Assembly (NCBI GenBank): GCA_002717855.1
Contig: PBCD01000019.1
Location: 1-25,691 of the forward strand
Source: Rickettsiales bacterium
GTDB taxonomy: Bacteria; Pseudomonadota; Alphaproteobacteria; TMED127
Direction: 5' to 3'
Length of the DNA: 25,691 nucleotides
Under the pieces are notes generated by a model. It saw only the letters and a list, made by a program, of their open reading frames with translations. It was not told where the DNA came from and made no database searches. This document shows positions 1 to 8,314 of this stretch, one piece after another (position 1 is the stretch's first letter; every line of letters starts with the position of its first letter). A program made the position numbers and the translations under genes.

Positions 1-1
1 T

Positions 2-655
2 TGGTGTGAAATAAAAGTTGATAGCGTAATTGCAGCCATACTTATTGGAACGATGCCTTTTTTTACTTTTTTAATTTCACATTATTTTTTTAAGTTTGAG
101 AAAATAAACTTGGCCATAGTTATTGGTTTGATCCTTGGGTTTATTGGAATGAGTTTAATTGTAAAAGAAAGTAGTCATGGGGACATAACGTCTGATAATT
201 TGAGTTATTATTTAAACATTGTAATTGTTTTTTCAGCGATTTGTTACGCATTTTCTGCCAATTGTGTTAATAAAATAAAAAATGTGGAATCTATCGAAAT
301 TGCTACAACCACTACTGTTATAGCAACAGTAATTTCATTACCCATATATTTATTATTAATAAATTATCCACTAACAAACCTTGGTTATTCTATGCAAAGT
401 ACTAGCTTTAAAAGCTTGATATCTTGTTTTTTTCTCGGTTTTATGTGCACAGGAGTAGCGATACTTGTATTTTTTAATCTTATTAAAAAAGAAAGTCCAG
501 GTTTCGCAAGTCAGAGTAATTTTTTCATTCCTTGCTTTGGACTATTATGGTCATACTTGTTTTTAAACGAAAATATTAATTTATCAGTTGTTTTAAATCT
601 AATTTTAATTGTGATGGGTGTTTTATTTGTACATAAAGGAAGAAAGCGAAATTAA
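2..655 (+). CDS. EamA/DMT-family membrane permease, 5' truncated by the window edge
   Basis: An inner-membrane protein of the drug/metabolite transporter (EamA) type; the substrate cannot be told. The frame is open to the left edge with no stop (the first in-frame codons read W-C-E-I-K-V-D-S), so the ATG at 53 is an internal methionine and the true start lies outside. What remains holds about six hydrophobic segments. It includes the family-like stretch GLILGFIGMSLIV that ends one EamA repeat, and a second repeat ending in LWSYLFLNENINLSVVLNLILIVMG. That C-terminal pattern, with an E-x-(I/L) after a helix and a final glycine-rich helix, is typical of EamA. The stop codon shares the palindrome TTAA (652-655) with the stop of the convergent lipoprotein gene. 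Family confidence is good; role unknown. Confidence 0.8.
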   Translation, partial: WCEIKVDSVIAAILIGTMPFFTFLISHYFFKFEKINLAIVIGLILGFIGMSLIVKESSHGDITSDNLSYYLNIVIVFSAICYAFSANCVNKIKNVESIEIATTTTVIATVISLPIYLLLINYPLTNLGYSMQSTSFKSLISCFFLGFMCTGVAILVFFNLIKKESPGFASQSNFFIPCFGLLWSYLFLNENINLSVVLNLILIVMGVLFVHKGRKRN

Positions 656-1203
656 TTAAGTCCTTTATCTTCTGGTCTATCTCCTACATCATATTCTTTA
701 TACTCTCTTAAAGGTTTTACATCTTCCTCTGGTTTGTAAATCACCTTTATAACATTCTGAAAATTAAATCTAGCTTTGTCCAACGCACTTTCTGCATAGC
801 TTACTGAACCGCCAAGCCATGCTTGATCTTCAAGTGTGCTCACCGCTGAAATCATAAGTTCTGAAGATTCAATAATCGATGAATGTAAGTCCTTAATTTT
901 TTTTACATTAGGGACCTTAAGTGCCTTTAATTCATCAGGTCTGCCTAGCTTTGCTAAATGATCTTTTATAATTTCTTCCGCTTCTTTGAAATGATCTTCA
1001 TCTGCTCTAAAACTATTTAAATTATGAGACTCAATTAGTCTTCCTTGCATTATTAATGCGTTTCCTAAATGACCTAATCTAACATCCATTACTTGTTTAT
1101 AGTTTTCAATATCACTCTTAGACAATTCTTTGTCACATGAACTAAATATTATTAGACATAAAAAAACAAAAAAAAGGCGAATAGAATTTCTTAAATTACT
1201 CAT
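652..1203 (-). CDS. Small lipoprotein of unknown function, last gene of the dnaK-dnaJ-dapB unit
   Basis: 183 residues. The N-terminus has basic residues (R5, R9), a hydrophobic stretch at 10-20 and a lipobox F-S-S-C with the cysteine at 23, so it should be lipid-modified and cleaved. Position +2 after the cysteine is Asp, which in E. coli keeps lipoproteins in the inner membrane; whether the rule holds here is unknown. The mature part is hydrophilic, mostly predicted helix, with no cysteines, and ends in a charged, proline-containing tail. I do not recognise the family. It begins three bases downstream of the dapB stop and is probably cotranscribed with it. The 3' end overlaps the permease gene by 4 nt. 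A periplasmic membrane-anchored protein is as far as the sequence goes. Confidence 0.8.
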   Translation of the reverse strand: MSNLRNSIRLFFVFLCLIIFSSCDKELSKSDIENYKQVMDVRLGHLGNALIMQGRLIESHNLNSFRADEDHFKEAEEIIKDHLAKLGRPDELKALKVPNVKKIKDLHSSIIESSELMISAVSTLEDQAWLGGSVSYAESALDKARFNFQNVIKVIYKPEEDVKPLREYKEYDVGDRPEDKGLN

Positions 1204-1206
1204 AAA

Positions 1207-1989
1207 CTATCGTACCATGTCTAATAAGCTATATAAACCAGGTTCTTGTTTTTTTAACCACTCTGCCGCTTTAAGCGCACCAATAGAAAACACTTTTCTA
1301 TCAGTCGCCTTATGGGAGATCTCTAGACGTTCTCCATTTAAAAAAAAATGAACTGAATGATCACCAATAATATCCCCGCCTCTAATAGCTGAAAATCCAA
1401 TATCCCCTCTATCTCTTTTTTTATTAAAATTTATTCCTCTGTAAACAAATTTACTTTTTCCAATTTTTTCTCTACCTTTTTTTATTGAATTTCCAATCGA
1501 TAAGGCAGTTCCTGAAGGTGCATCAAGTTTATATTTATGATGCGTTTCAATAATCTCTATGTCCGTTTCAACACCAATTTTTGAAGAAAGTTCTTCACAT
1601 ATCTTTTGTAGGAGATTAATACCGTAACTCATGTTTGAAGCTTTTAAAACTTTTAAACCTTTAGAATATGAATTGAATTTAGCTATTTGATTTTCATCAT
1701 ATCCAGTTGTTCCAGTTACTAAACCGACTAACTTATTAAAAGATAAATATTTCAACAGTTCTAAAGTAGCATTAGGAGTCGTAAAATCTATTACAATGTC
1801 AACATTTTCAAGAAAACTCTCTAAATCTGAATGTACTTTAACTCCATCTATAATTTTTCCAACACTTTCGCTGTCTTTGCGATCACACAATGAAACTACG
1901 TGAAGATTTTTAAATTCCTTACTTACAGTTATCAAACTTTTTCCCATTCTACCTGAAGGGCCCATTATTCCTAATTTTGTAATTTCCAT
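1207..1989 (-). CDS. dapB: 4-hydroxy-tetrahydrodipicolinate reductase
   Basis: Reduces 4-hydroxy-tetrahydrodipicolinate to tetrahydrodipicolinate with NAD(P)H, in the cytoplasmic lysine/meso-diaminopimelate pathway. 260 residues, the usual length. The N-terminal nucleotide-binding motif G-P-S-G-R-M-G is at 10-16, VTGTTG at 91-96 and ASNMSYGINLL at 117-127. The catalytic/substrate signature E-T-H-H-K-Y-K-L-D-A-P-S-G-T-A is at 148-162, with the catalytic histidine pair and the K-x-D-A-P-S-G-T loop intact. The gene follows dnaJ by 12 bases on the same strand, a common alphaproteobacterial arrangement, and is probably read from the dnaK or hrcA transcript. No frame or residue anomalies. Confidence 0.97.
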   Translation of the reverse strand: MEITKLGIMGPSGRMGKSLITVSKEFKNLHVVSLCDRKDSESVGKIIDGVKVHSDLESFLENVDIVIDFTTPNATLELLKYLSFNKLVGLVTGTTGYDENQIAKFNSYSKGLKVLKASNMSYGINLLQKICEELSSKIGVETDIEIIETHHKYKLDAPSGTALSIGNSIKKGREKIGKSKFVYRGINFNKKRDRGDIGFSAIRGGDIIGDHSVHFFLNGERLEISHKATDRKVFSIGALKAAEWLKKQEPGLYSLLDMVR

Positions 1990-2001
1990 AAAATATTTAA
2001 C

Positions 2002-3114
2002 TTACTTTTTTAAATCATCCCAAAAGTCCTTAACTCTTGAAAAAAAACCGTCACCTTCAGGATTATTTTCCTTCCCAGAATGTTCCGCAAATTCTTTTAA
2101 AATGGCTCTTTGATTGTTAGTTAAGTTAGTTGGTGTTTCGACTATTAATGAGATAATCATATCCCCAAATGAAACAGACCTAAGTGCTGGCATACCCTTT
2201 CCTGATAGTCGTAACTGATCTCCAGTTTGAGTGCCCACTGGAATTTTAACTTTTGCTCTTCCACCCGATACAGTTGGCACTTCTACTGAACCACCTAATG
2301 ATGCATCAACCATTGATACTGGAACATTGCAGTATATATTGCTTCCATCGCGTTCAAATAATTCATGGGGATCGATGGTTACAAATAAATATAAATCTCC
2401 TGACTCTGATCCATTTTTACCAGCTGCACCCTCACCAGAAATTCTTATCCTACTTCCATCATCAACCCCTGTAGGGATGTTTACTTCAATATTTCTTTGT
2501 TTTCTTGCACGCCCATCACCATTGCATACAGAACACGGGTCTGTAATAATCTGCCCAGCACCACTACAAGTTGGACAGGTTCTTTCAACTGTAAAAAACC
2601 CTTGAGAAGCTCTTGTTCTTCCTGAACCACCACAAGTTGGACATGTGCTAACCCCTTCGCCCTTTTCTGAGCCTGAACCATTACAATGAGAACATGATAC
2701 TAGTGTTTCAAATGAAATTTCTTTTTTAATGCCTAAATATGCTTCTCTTAGAGAGATAGAAAGCTCATATTTTAAGTCCTGACCTTTTTCTTGGCGTTGT
2801 TGAGTTCTACCTCCAAAATCTCCAAAAAAATCCTCAAATATATCGGAAAAACTTCCAAAGCCTTCACCAAAACCACCTGTTTGACTTGGATTAAAAGCAT
2901 CATGGCCATATTGATCGTATGCTGATTTTTTTTCCGGGTTGGACAGAACATCATAGGCTTCTGAAATTTTTTTAAATTGTTTTTCTGCTGATTTATCACC
3001 TGGGTTTCTATCAGGATGATATTTCATCGCCAACTTTCTATAGGCACTTTTTAGTGTACTGTTATCCGCTCCCCTGTTTACACCCAATACCTCATAAAAA
3101 TCTTGTTTTGACAT
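2002..3114 (-). CDS. dnaJ: Chaperone DnaJ (Hsp40)
   Basis: Co-chaperone that delivers unfolded clients to DnaK and stimulates its ATPase. 370 residues, full length. The J domain is at about 5-70 with the essential H-P-D at 33-35, followed by a Gly/Phe-rich region at about 79-102. The zinc domain has four C-x-x-C-x-G-x-G repeats (Cys 141/144, 158/161, 180/183, 194/197). The C-terminal client-binding domains follow. The zinc repeats mark it as type I DnaJ rather than CbpA. It starts six bases after the dnaK stop, so it is cotranscribed with dnaK. Confidence 0.98.
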   Translation of the reverse strand: MSKQDFYEVLGVNRGADNSTLKSAYRKLAMKYHPDRNPGDKSAEKQFKKISEAYDVLSNPEKKSAYDQYGHDAFNPSQTGGFGEGFGSFSDIFEDFFGDFGGRTQQRQEKGQDLKYELSISLREAYLGIKKEISFETLVSCSHCNGSGSEKGEGVSTCPTCGGSGRTRASQGFFTVERTCPTCSGAGQIITDPCSVCNGDGRARKQRNIEVNIPTGVDDGSRIRISGEGAAGKNGSESGDLYLFVTIDPHELFERDGSNIYCNVPVSMVDASLGGSVEVPTVSGGRAKVKIPVGTQTGDQLRLSGKGMPALRSVSFGDMIISLIVETPTNLTNNQRAILKEFAEHSGKENNPEGDGFFSRVKDFWDDLKK

Positions 3115-3120
3115 AACCTA

Positions 3121-5115
3121 CTATGCAGAAGTGCCAGTGGTTTTATCATTATCATCAACATTTTTTTTCTTATCGGTTACATCTTCAAAGTCAGCGTCAA
3201 CTACTTTCGAATCTTTGTCATTTGGTTTTGTTTTTGATTTAGATTTATTGGACTTAGATTTTGGAGACTGTTTTTTATCATCAGCTTCTTTTTGGGCTTT
3301 ATTTTGAGCTTCTTTGTATAAAATTTCTCCTAACTTCATAGAACTTTGAATCAAAGCCTCAGTCTTTTCCTTTAGCACCTTTGTATCAACTTTTTCATCC
3401 TTTAACAAGGCTTTGAGTTCATCTAACCCTTTATCGATGTTGTTTTTATCTTGTTTTTCGAGTTTATCTCCATGTTCTTTAAGATTTTTTTCGGTACTTG
3501 CTACAATTGAATCTGCATTATTCCTAGCTTCAATTGCCTCAATTTTTTCTTTATCGGCTTCAGCATTAGCTTCAGCATCTTTGACCATTTTCTCTATCTC
3601 TTCATCAGACAATCCACCAGAAGCTTTAATCTGAATTTGATGCTCTTTTCCTGTTGCTTTGTCTTTAGCAGACACCTTAACAATCCCATTTGCATCGATA
3701 TCAAAAGTAACTTCAATTTGAGGTGTTCCTTTAGCAGCTGGTGGAATACCAACTAAGTCAAATTGACCTAACAACTTATTATCTGCAGCAAGTTGTCTTT
3801 CTCCCTGAAAAACTCGAATTGTGACAGCGGATTGATTGTCCTCAGCAGTAGAAAATACCTGACTTTTATTAGTCGGAACAGTTGTATTTTTTTCTATCAA
3901 TTTAGTAAAAACACCCCCTAACGTTTCTATTCCTAGAGATAAAGGTGTTACATCTAGCAGTAAAACGTCTTTAACATCACCTGACAAAACACCACCTTGT
4001 ACAGCTGCTCCAAGGGCAACCACTTCATCAGGGTTTACGCTTCTGTTGGGATCTCTACCAAAAAAATTTTTAACAGTCTCGATTACTTTAGGCATTCTTG
4101 TCATACCACCAACCAGAATTACATCATTAATTTCTCCCGCGCTAAGACCAGAGTCTTTAAGTGCTTGCTTGCAGGGCTCTATCGATCTATCAATAAGTTT
4201 AGAAACAAGTGCTTCAAATTTTGATCTAGATAATTTTATATTTAAGTGTTTAGGTCCAGAAGCATCAGCAGTGATAAAAGGTAAGTTCACTTCTGTCTGT
4301 GGAGCTGTGGACAATTCAATCTTGGCCTTCTCTGCAGCTTCTTTTAATCTTTGAAGTGCCAACTTATCATTCTTTAGATCGATAGATTGCTCTTTTTTGA
4401 ATTCTTCTGCGAAGTAATCTATTAACACTTTATCAAAGTCTTCTCCTCCGAGTTGCGTGTCTCCATTTGTTGCTTTTACTTCAAAAACTCCATCACCAAT
4501 TTCAAGTATAGATATATCAAAGGTGCCTCCCCCTAGGTCATATACAGCAACAGTTCCAGTTTTTTTTTTATCTAAACCATAGGCAAGAGCTGCTGCAGTA
4601 GGTTCGTTTATAATTCTTTTAACATCTAAACCTGCAATTTTACCAGCATCTTTAGTTGCTTGTCTTTGTGCATCGTTAAAATATGCTGGTACGGTTATAA
4701 CAGCTTCTTTAACAGATTTACCTAAATATTTCTCTGCTGTTTCTTTCATTTTTTGTAATATCATTGCACTGATTTGACTTGGTGAATATTTATCGTTGTC
4801 AATACCAACCCATGCATCTTTATTTTCACCTGGTATGATTTTGTATGGAATTGTCTTTGAATCTTTCTGAACGGATTCGTCTTCCATCGTTCTGCCAATT
4901 AGTCTTTTAACGGCAAAAATAGTTTTTTCAGGGTTTGTAACTGATTGTCTCTTGGCAGATTGCCCAACTAATTTTTCGCCTCCTTCAGCAAAAGCAACCA
5001 TTGAAGGAGTAGTTCTTGAACCTTCTACATTTTCTATTACTTTGGGGGTTTTACCATCCATTATGGCTACGCAAGAATTAGTTGTACCTAAATCTATTCC
5101 GATGATTGAACTCAT
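3121..5115 (-). CDS. dnaK: Chaperone DnaK (Hsp70)
   Basis: ATP-dependent cytoplasmic chaperone. 664 residues, slightly longer than the roughly 640 of many homologues because of a long Lys/Asp-rich tail. The nucleotide-binding domain starts with [11 protein letters not shown]; the phosphate motif D-L-G-G-G-T-F-D and the linker region [12 protein letters not shown] are present, followed by the substrate-binding beta domain and helical lid. The ATG is preceded by a good ribosome site (AGGAG, six bases upstream), which with a 114-base spacer after grpE suggests independent expression in addition to read-through. The end of the protein lacks the E-E-V-D tail of eukaryotic homologues, as expected for bacteria. 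Confidence 0.98.
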   Translation of the reverse strand: MSSIIGIDLGTTNSCVAIMDGKTPKVIENVEGSRTTPSMVAFAEGGEKLVGQSAKRQSVTNPEKTIFAVKRLIGRTMEDESVQKDSKTIPYKIIPGENKDAWVGIDNDKYSPSQISAMILQKMKETAEKYLGKSVKEAVITVPAYFNDAQRQATKDAGKIAGLDVKRIINEPTAAALAYGLDKKKTGTVAVYDLGGGTFDISILEIGDGVFEVKATNGDTQLGGEDFDKVLIDYFAEEFKKEQSIDLKNDKLALQRLKEAAEKAKIELSTAPQTEVNLPFITADASGPKHLNIKLSRSKFEALVSKLIDRSIEPCKQALKDSGLSAGEINDVILVGGMTRMPKVIETVKNFFGRDPNRSVNPDEVVALGAAVQGGVLSGDVKDVLLLDVTPLSLGIETLGGVFTKLIEKNTTVPTNKSQVFSTAEDNQSAVTIRVFQGERQLAADNKLLGQFDLVGIPPAAKGTPQIEVTFDIDANGIVKVSAKDKATGKEHQIQIKASGGLSDEEIEKMVKDAEANAEADKEKIEAIEARNNADSIVASTEKNLKEHGDKLEKQDKNNIDKGLDELKALLKDEKVDTKVLKEKTEALIQSSMKLGEILYKEAQNKAQKEADDKKQSPKSKSNKSKSKTKPNDKDSKVVDADFEDVTDKKKNVDDNDKTTGTSA

Positions 5116-5229
5116 TTTTTCTCCTTTTCTTCCTAATTTGGACAGAAATAACTATGGCCCATGAGGCACCATATGATATTAATATTACTATATATATTAT
5201 ATTGACAGGACAAAAAGCAAGATAAATTA
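5116..5229 (-). promoter_or_regulatory. dnaK leader: candidate promoter and small hairpin
   Basis: The 114-base gap between grpE and dnaK is the longest inside this transcription unit. Read on the minus strand it holds CTTG (5221-5218), then 16 bases, then TATAAT (5201-5196). This resembles alphaproteobacterial heat-shock promoters in the CTTG element, but the -10 looks like a housekeeping one. Closer to the gene is a short hairpin (about 5152-5170) with stem ATGG/CCAT plus CC/GG around a TCAT loop. In DNA this AT-rich a TATAAT occurs by chance, so the promoter is a weak call. No HrcA operator (CIRCE) is visible here. Confidence 0.3.
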
Positions 5230-5889
5230 TTACTTTTTTTGATCTTCTGATTTCAGTTTTTCCGACTTTTTTTCCGTTTTTGTTTCTTTTACATCTGTTC
5301 CTTTCGAGACGACAACCATCGCAGGCCTCAATAATCTTTCTCCCACTTTAAAACCTTTTTGATGCTCTTTTACAATAAACCCCTCTTCTGTGTCACTAAA
5401 AACCTGAGAAACTGCCTGATGTAACTCTGGGTTAAATTTAGTATTAAGTGATGAAAATTTTAGAATTCCGTTTTTTTCAAACACGTCGTAAAATTCTTTT
5501 TCAATTGCTTTAATTCCAATCACTAGGTTTTTCAATACTAAATTATCTTCTGGTAAACTTTCTGGAACAGTTTGCAAAGCTCTTTCAAAATTATCTGCAA
5601 TTGATAAGAGTGAACAAGCAAAATTATTAATAGCATACTTTCTTAAATCATTTATTTCTTTGTCATGTCTTTTCCTCAAATTCTCAGTTTCCGCTAAACT
5701 TCTCAACAATCTATCTTCGCTTTCTTCTAATTTATTCTTAAGATCTTCTAAAATTTCGTTGCTATCTTCTTCTTTTTTTTCATTTGCAACATTTTTCTCT
5801 TCTTCCTTTTCATTGACTTTGTTTAGTTTTTCATTTTTATCTACTTCATAATTTTTTTTTTGTTGTTCTATATTTTCTTTTTTATTCAT
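5230..5889 (-). CDS. grpE: Nucleotide exchange factor GrpE
   Basis: Dimeric factor that releases ADP from DnaK. From the ATG at 5889 it is 219 residues: an unusually Lys/Glu-rich N-terminal segment of about 45 residues, a long coiled-coil helix (E-D-R-L-L-R-S-L-A-E-T-E-N-L-R-K-R) and the C-terminal beta domain ending with family-typical G-E-R-L-L-R-P-A-M-V-V-V-S. A TTG four codons upstream (5899-5901) is in frame. I chose the ATG because the sequence GGAGG lies within those four codons at ideal distance, so it is the ribosome site rather than coding. The gene begins 14 bases after the hrcA stop. Confidence 0.95.
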   Translation of the reverse strand: MNKKENIEQQKKNYEVDKNEKLNKVNEKEEEKNVANEKKEEDSNEILEDLKNKLEESEDRLLRSLAETENLRKRHDKEINDLRKYAINNFACSLLSIADNFERALQTVPESLPEDNLVLKNLVIGIKAIEKEFYDVFEKNGILKFSSLNTKFNPELHQAVSQVFSDTEEGFIVKEHQKGFKVGERLLRPAMVVVSKGTDVKETKTEKKSEKLKSEDQKK

Positions 5890-5903
5890 ATTTTCCTCCA
5901 ATA

Positions 5904-6986
5904 TTAAATTTCAAAACTTTCTCCTAAAAGTTTTGCTGTATAATCAACAACTGGTATTATTTTTGCGTAATTGATTCTCATAGGTCCTACAACTCCTATT
6001 GCCCCAATTATCTCTTTATTTTTATTTTTAAAAGGGCTAATAATTGTTGAACAACCAGTAATACCAAATAAATTATTTTCTGATCCAATAAATATTTGCA
6101 AGCCCTCAGCTTCTTGAGTTTCTTTTATGATTCCCATAAGATTTTCTTTATTCTCAAGTCTTTCAATTAATATACGAATGTTTTCTAACTGTTCTAAGGC
6201 AGTAACATCTTCTAAGAGTTTTGATGTTCCTGTAAGTATCAGTTTGTTTTTCTTACTGACGTCTACCCAACAAGCAATTCCTTGATCAATTAAACTTTTT
6301 GAAACATTGTCAAGGTCCTCTTTGTGTGTTTTTATTTCTTCATCAATAATTTTCTGACTTTCAGACAAAGATCTTCCTTTTAAACGTGAATTTAAATAAT
6401 TACTGATTTCAATCAATGTTGAGCTTGGCAAACCAATAGGAACCTTAATTAACCTATTTTCTATTAAACCATTTTCTGAAACCATAATCACTAAAGCCTG
6501 CTCCTTACCTACAGGGACAAATTCAATGTGCTTCATACCACCTTCTAATTTTGGTGCCACAACCAAACAAGCACAATCAGATAAACCTGATAAGGTGTGA
6601 ATAGCATTATCATACATCTGTTCGAAATTTGTGGGGCTTCCATGAAAATTTTTTTTTATTCTTGAACATTCATCTTTCGAAAGCTTTCCAACCTGAAGCA
6701 AGCCATCCACAAAAAATTGCATGCCTAGGTCAGTAGGATATCGTCCTGCGGAGGAATGTGAAGAAGTCAAGAGGCCTGCGTCTTGAAGATCTGACATTAC
6801 ATTTCTAACAGATGCCGGGGATAATTTTTCATTAAGTCTACTAGATAATCTTCTTGAGCCTACAGGTTCGCCTGTTGTTACATAATCATCGACAATCAAA
6901 CTAAAAATTGCCTTAGATCTTTTATCTAATTCTATGATTGGTGAAGATTTATTTTTTACAACACTTTTAATTTTATTTGTTTTCAT
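5904..6986 (-). CDS. hrcA: Heat-inducible transcription repressor HrcA
   Basis: DNA-binding repressor that classically controls groESL (and in some bacteria dnaK) through CIRCE operators. 360 residues, normal length. The N-terminal winged helix-turn-helix reads V-D-D-Y-V-T-T-G-E-P-V-G-S-R-R-L-S, then L-S-P-A-S-V-R-N-V-M-S-D-L and L-L-T-S-S-H-S-S-A-G-R-Y-P-T-D, all highly conserved HrcA motifs. The GAF-like and dimerisation regions follow, and the C-terminal part carries G-A-I-G-V-V-G-P-M-R-I-N-Y. First gene of the heat-shock unit. I find no TTAGCACTC-N9-GAGTGCTAA operator anywhere in the window, so its target is likely elsewhere (groESL) or degenerate. Confidence 0.97.
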   Translation of the reverse strand: MKTNKIKSVVKNKSSPIIELDKRSKAIFSLIVDDYVTTGEPVGSRRLSSRLNEKLSPASVRNVMSDLQDAGLLTSSHSSAGRYPTDLGMQFFVDGLLQVGKLSKDECSRIKKNFHGSPTNFEQMYDNAIHTLSGLSDCACLVVAPKLEGGMKHIEFVPVGKEQALVIMVSENGLIENRLIKVPIGLPSSTLIEISNYLNSRLKGRSLSESQKIIDEEIKTHKEDLDNVSKSLIDQGIACWVDVSKKNKLILTGTSKLLEDVTALEQLENIRILIERLENKENLMGIIKETQEAEGLQIFIGSENNLFGITGCSTIISPFKNKNKEIIGAIGVVGPMRINYAKIIPVVDYTAKLLGESFEI

Positions 6987-7086
6987 AAACTTTACTTTAT
7001 AATTAAAATGCTTAAAAATAATATATTAATATTTTATATATGAGAAATTTCAATAAAAAACATAACGAATAATGAAAATATTCCTT

Positions 7087-7709
7087 TTTAAAAATTTTAA
7101 TCGGGTTTCTGATAATTTATGCTTAACTTAAATTTAGACAGACCATAGTGTTATGCAGTGAAACTGTTGAAGGTAATTCCAATTTAGCTAAAAGATAATT
7201 AAGAATTGATTACAAAAAAGTTTTATGTTTTCAGAATCTTGAGGTGTTGAAAATCAAAGGTTGGAAAAGTTTGTAAGGTCAATAGAAACTGAATGGTTTA
7301 TTAGAAGATTGATGAAGTCAATCATAAACTTAAATATACCCAGCGCACAGATGATTTTTAACTCTTTGGTTAAACTTACTATCTTAGAAAAAAAATAAAA
7401 CTATCAACCAAACATTAATATCGGTATTTTTAACAACTAGAAAATTTATTGCAGTAAATCCAATAAAACAAAACGTTATGGAGATTTCATTTGGATTAAT
7501 AAAAAAAAATTATTATTATGTTTAAGTTTTCAAAAAGAACGAAATAAAACTACAAACACAAATTTGATCATATCAGAGAAAGAATAAATTATTGGACTTG
7601 TGATTTATGAAGAAAAAAGACCTTTTTCAAAAGTGATCTCGAAAATATGTTTGATCTAGCAAACATTGGGAATTAGCAAAATTATGAATTTACACGTAAA
7701 AGTTATTAA
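7087..7709 (+). pseudogene. rph: Decayed ribonuclease PH gene
   Basis: No open frame survives, but pieces of RNase PH follow each other in the right order across three plus-strand frames. They are: an N-terminal K-N-F-N-R-V-S-D-N (7090-7116); K-F-R-Q-T-I-V-L-C-S-E-T-V-E-G (7130-7174, family E-F-G-D-T-K-V-L-C-T-A-S-V-E-E-G); R-stop-L-R-I-D-Y (7193-7213, family G-W-I-T-A-E-Y); M-F-S-E-S-stop-G-V-E-N-Q-R (7225-7260, family M-L-P-R-S-T-H-T-R-N-x-R); E-T-E-W-F-I-R-R-L-M-K-S-I-I-N-L (7285-7332, family x-x-E-I-Q-R-L-I-G-R-S-L-R-A-x-x-D-L); Q-M-I-F-N-S-L-V (7348-7371, family I-x-I-D-C-D-V); N-P-I-K-Q-N-V-M-E-I-S-F-G-L-I (7457-7501); L-L-L-C-L-S-F (7510-7530); E-K-R-P-F-S-K (7612-7632); D-L-E-N-M-F-D-L-A-N-I-G (7635-7670). 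The catalytic Q-A-D-G-G-T-R block is gone. At 623 bases it is roughly 95 short of an intact gene. The position, between hrcA and rdgB, is the usual alphaproteobacterial rph site. The final TAA (7707-7709) overlaps the rdgB ATG. Confidence 0.9.
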
Positions 7710-8314
7710 TGAAACATAAAATATCCAAGGAAGAAAATGTTTTGATAGCTACACATAATGTGGGAAAGGCAGAAGAGTTTAAGCAACTTTTTCAACCTTA
7801 TAAGATCAAAACTCTGTTTTCTAAAGATTTTGGAATACCAGAACCAGACGAAACAGGTTTAACGTTTAAAGAAAATTCCATATTAAAAGCAAAAAGTGGC
7901 CTACGTTCTGGACTAACTGTAATTTCTGATGATTCTGGCTTATGTGTTTCTGCATTAAACGGTGAGCCTGGTATTTTTTCTGCACGACTAGCAAAAAAAT
8001 GCGGCGGTTGGACAGAAGCTATGCAAAACATATACACGAGAATTCAAAAAACTAACTCAAATAATTTTTCAGCTAAATTTTTTTGCTGTTTAACAATTGC
8101 ATGGCAAGACGGAAAAATAAAATCCTATTTAGGTGAAATTACAGGAACTATAAAATGGCCTCCTACAGGAGAAAATGGATTTGGGTATGATCCTTTCTTT
8201 TATCCTCAAGATTCAAATATAAGTTTTGGTCAAATGAACAAAGCGAAAAAAATGAGTATGGATCATAGATCTGTAGCTTTCAAAAAAATTATAAGAAATC
8301 ATTATAAAAACTAA
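7709..8314 (+). CDS. rdgB: XTP/dITP diphosphatase (RdgB/HAM1 family)
   Basis: Hydrolyses non-canonical purine nucleoside triphosphates (ITP, dITP, XTP) to monophosphates, keeping them out of DNA and RNA. 201 residues, normal. Substrate loop A-T-H-N-V-G-K is at 14-20, the metal/catalytic S-D-D-S-G-L at 73-78, N-G-E-P-G-I-F-S-A-R at 84-93, then G-E-N-G-F-G-Y-D-P-F-F and M-D-H-R-S-V-A-F-K, all family signatures. The ATG overlaps the last in-frame stop of the rph remnant (TAATG), a relic of translational coupling to rph. It now depends on its own initiation or on transcription through the pseudogene. The hemW gene often found next is not here; the next gene is convergent and overlaps by 4 nt. Confidence 0.97.
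   Translation: MKHKISKEENVLIATHNVGKAEEFKQLFQPYKIKTLFSKDFGIPEPDETGLTFKENSILKAKSGLRSGLTVISDDSGLCVSALNGEPGIFSARLAKKCGGWTEAMQNIYTRIQKTNSNNFSAKFFCCLTIAWQDGKIKSYLGEITGTIKWPPTGENGFGYDPFFYPQDSNISFGQMNKAKKMSMDHRSVAFKKIIRNHYKN

Noticed and set aside
53..655. ATG at 53 as the start of the permease gene.
   Set aside because: The frame is open to the left edge with permease-like sequence before it, so 53 is an internal methionine.
1130..1351. A plus-strand open frame across the lipoprotein-dapB junction.
   Set aside because: It lies wholly opposite two supported genes and its product resembles nothing.
2231..2605. Open frames of 60-125 codons opposite dnaJ, dnaK, hisF, hisA and others.
   Set aside because: They are antisense shadows of strongly conserved genes, with no ribosome sites or recognisable domains.
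5202..5230. Plus-strand TTGACA followed by 17 bases and AATTAT, resembling a housekeeping promoter.
   Set aside because: It would point into the 3' end of grpE, antisense, with no gene to serve, and the -10 match is only four of six in very AT-rich DNA.
6987..7086. Possible hrcA promoter (minus strand TTGAAA near 7053-7048 with TATTAA 16 bases on) and a search for CIRCE.
   Set aside because: The -10 match is poor in an AT-rich spacer, and no CIRCE-like inverted repeat is present, so I did not annotate it.
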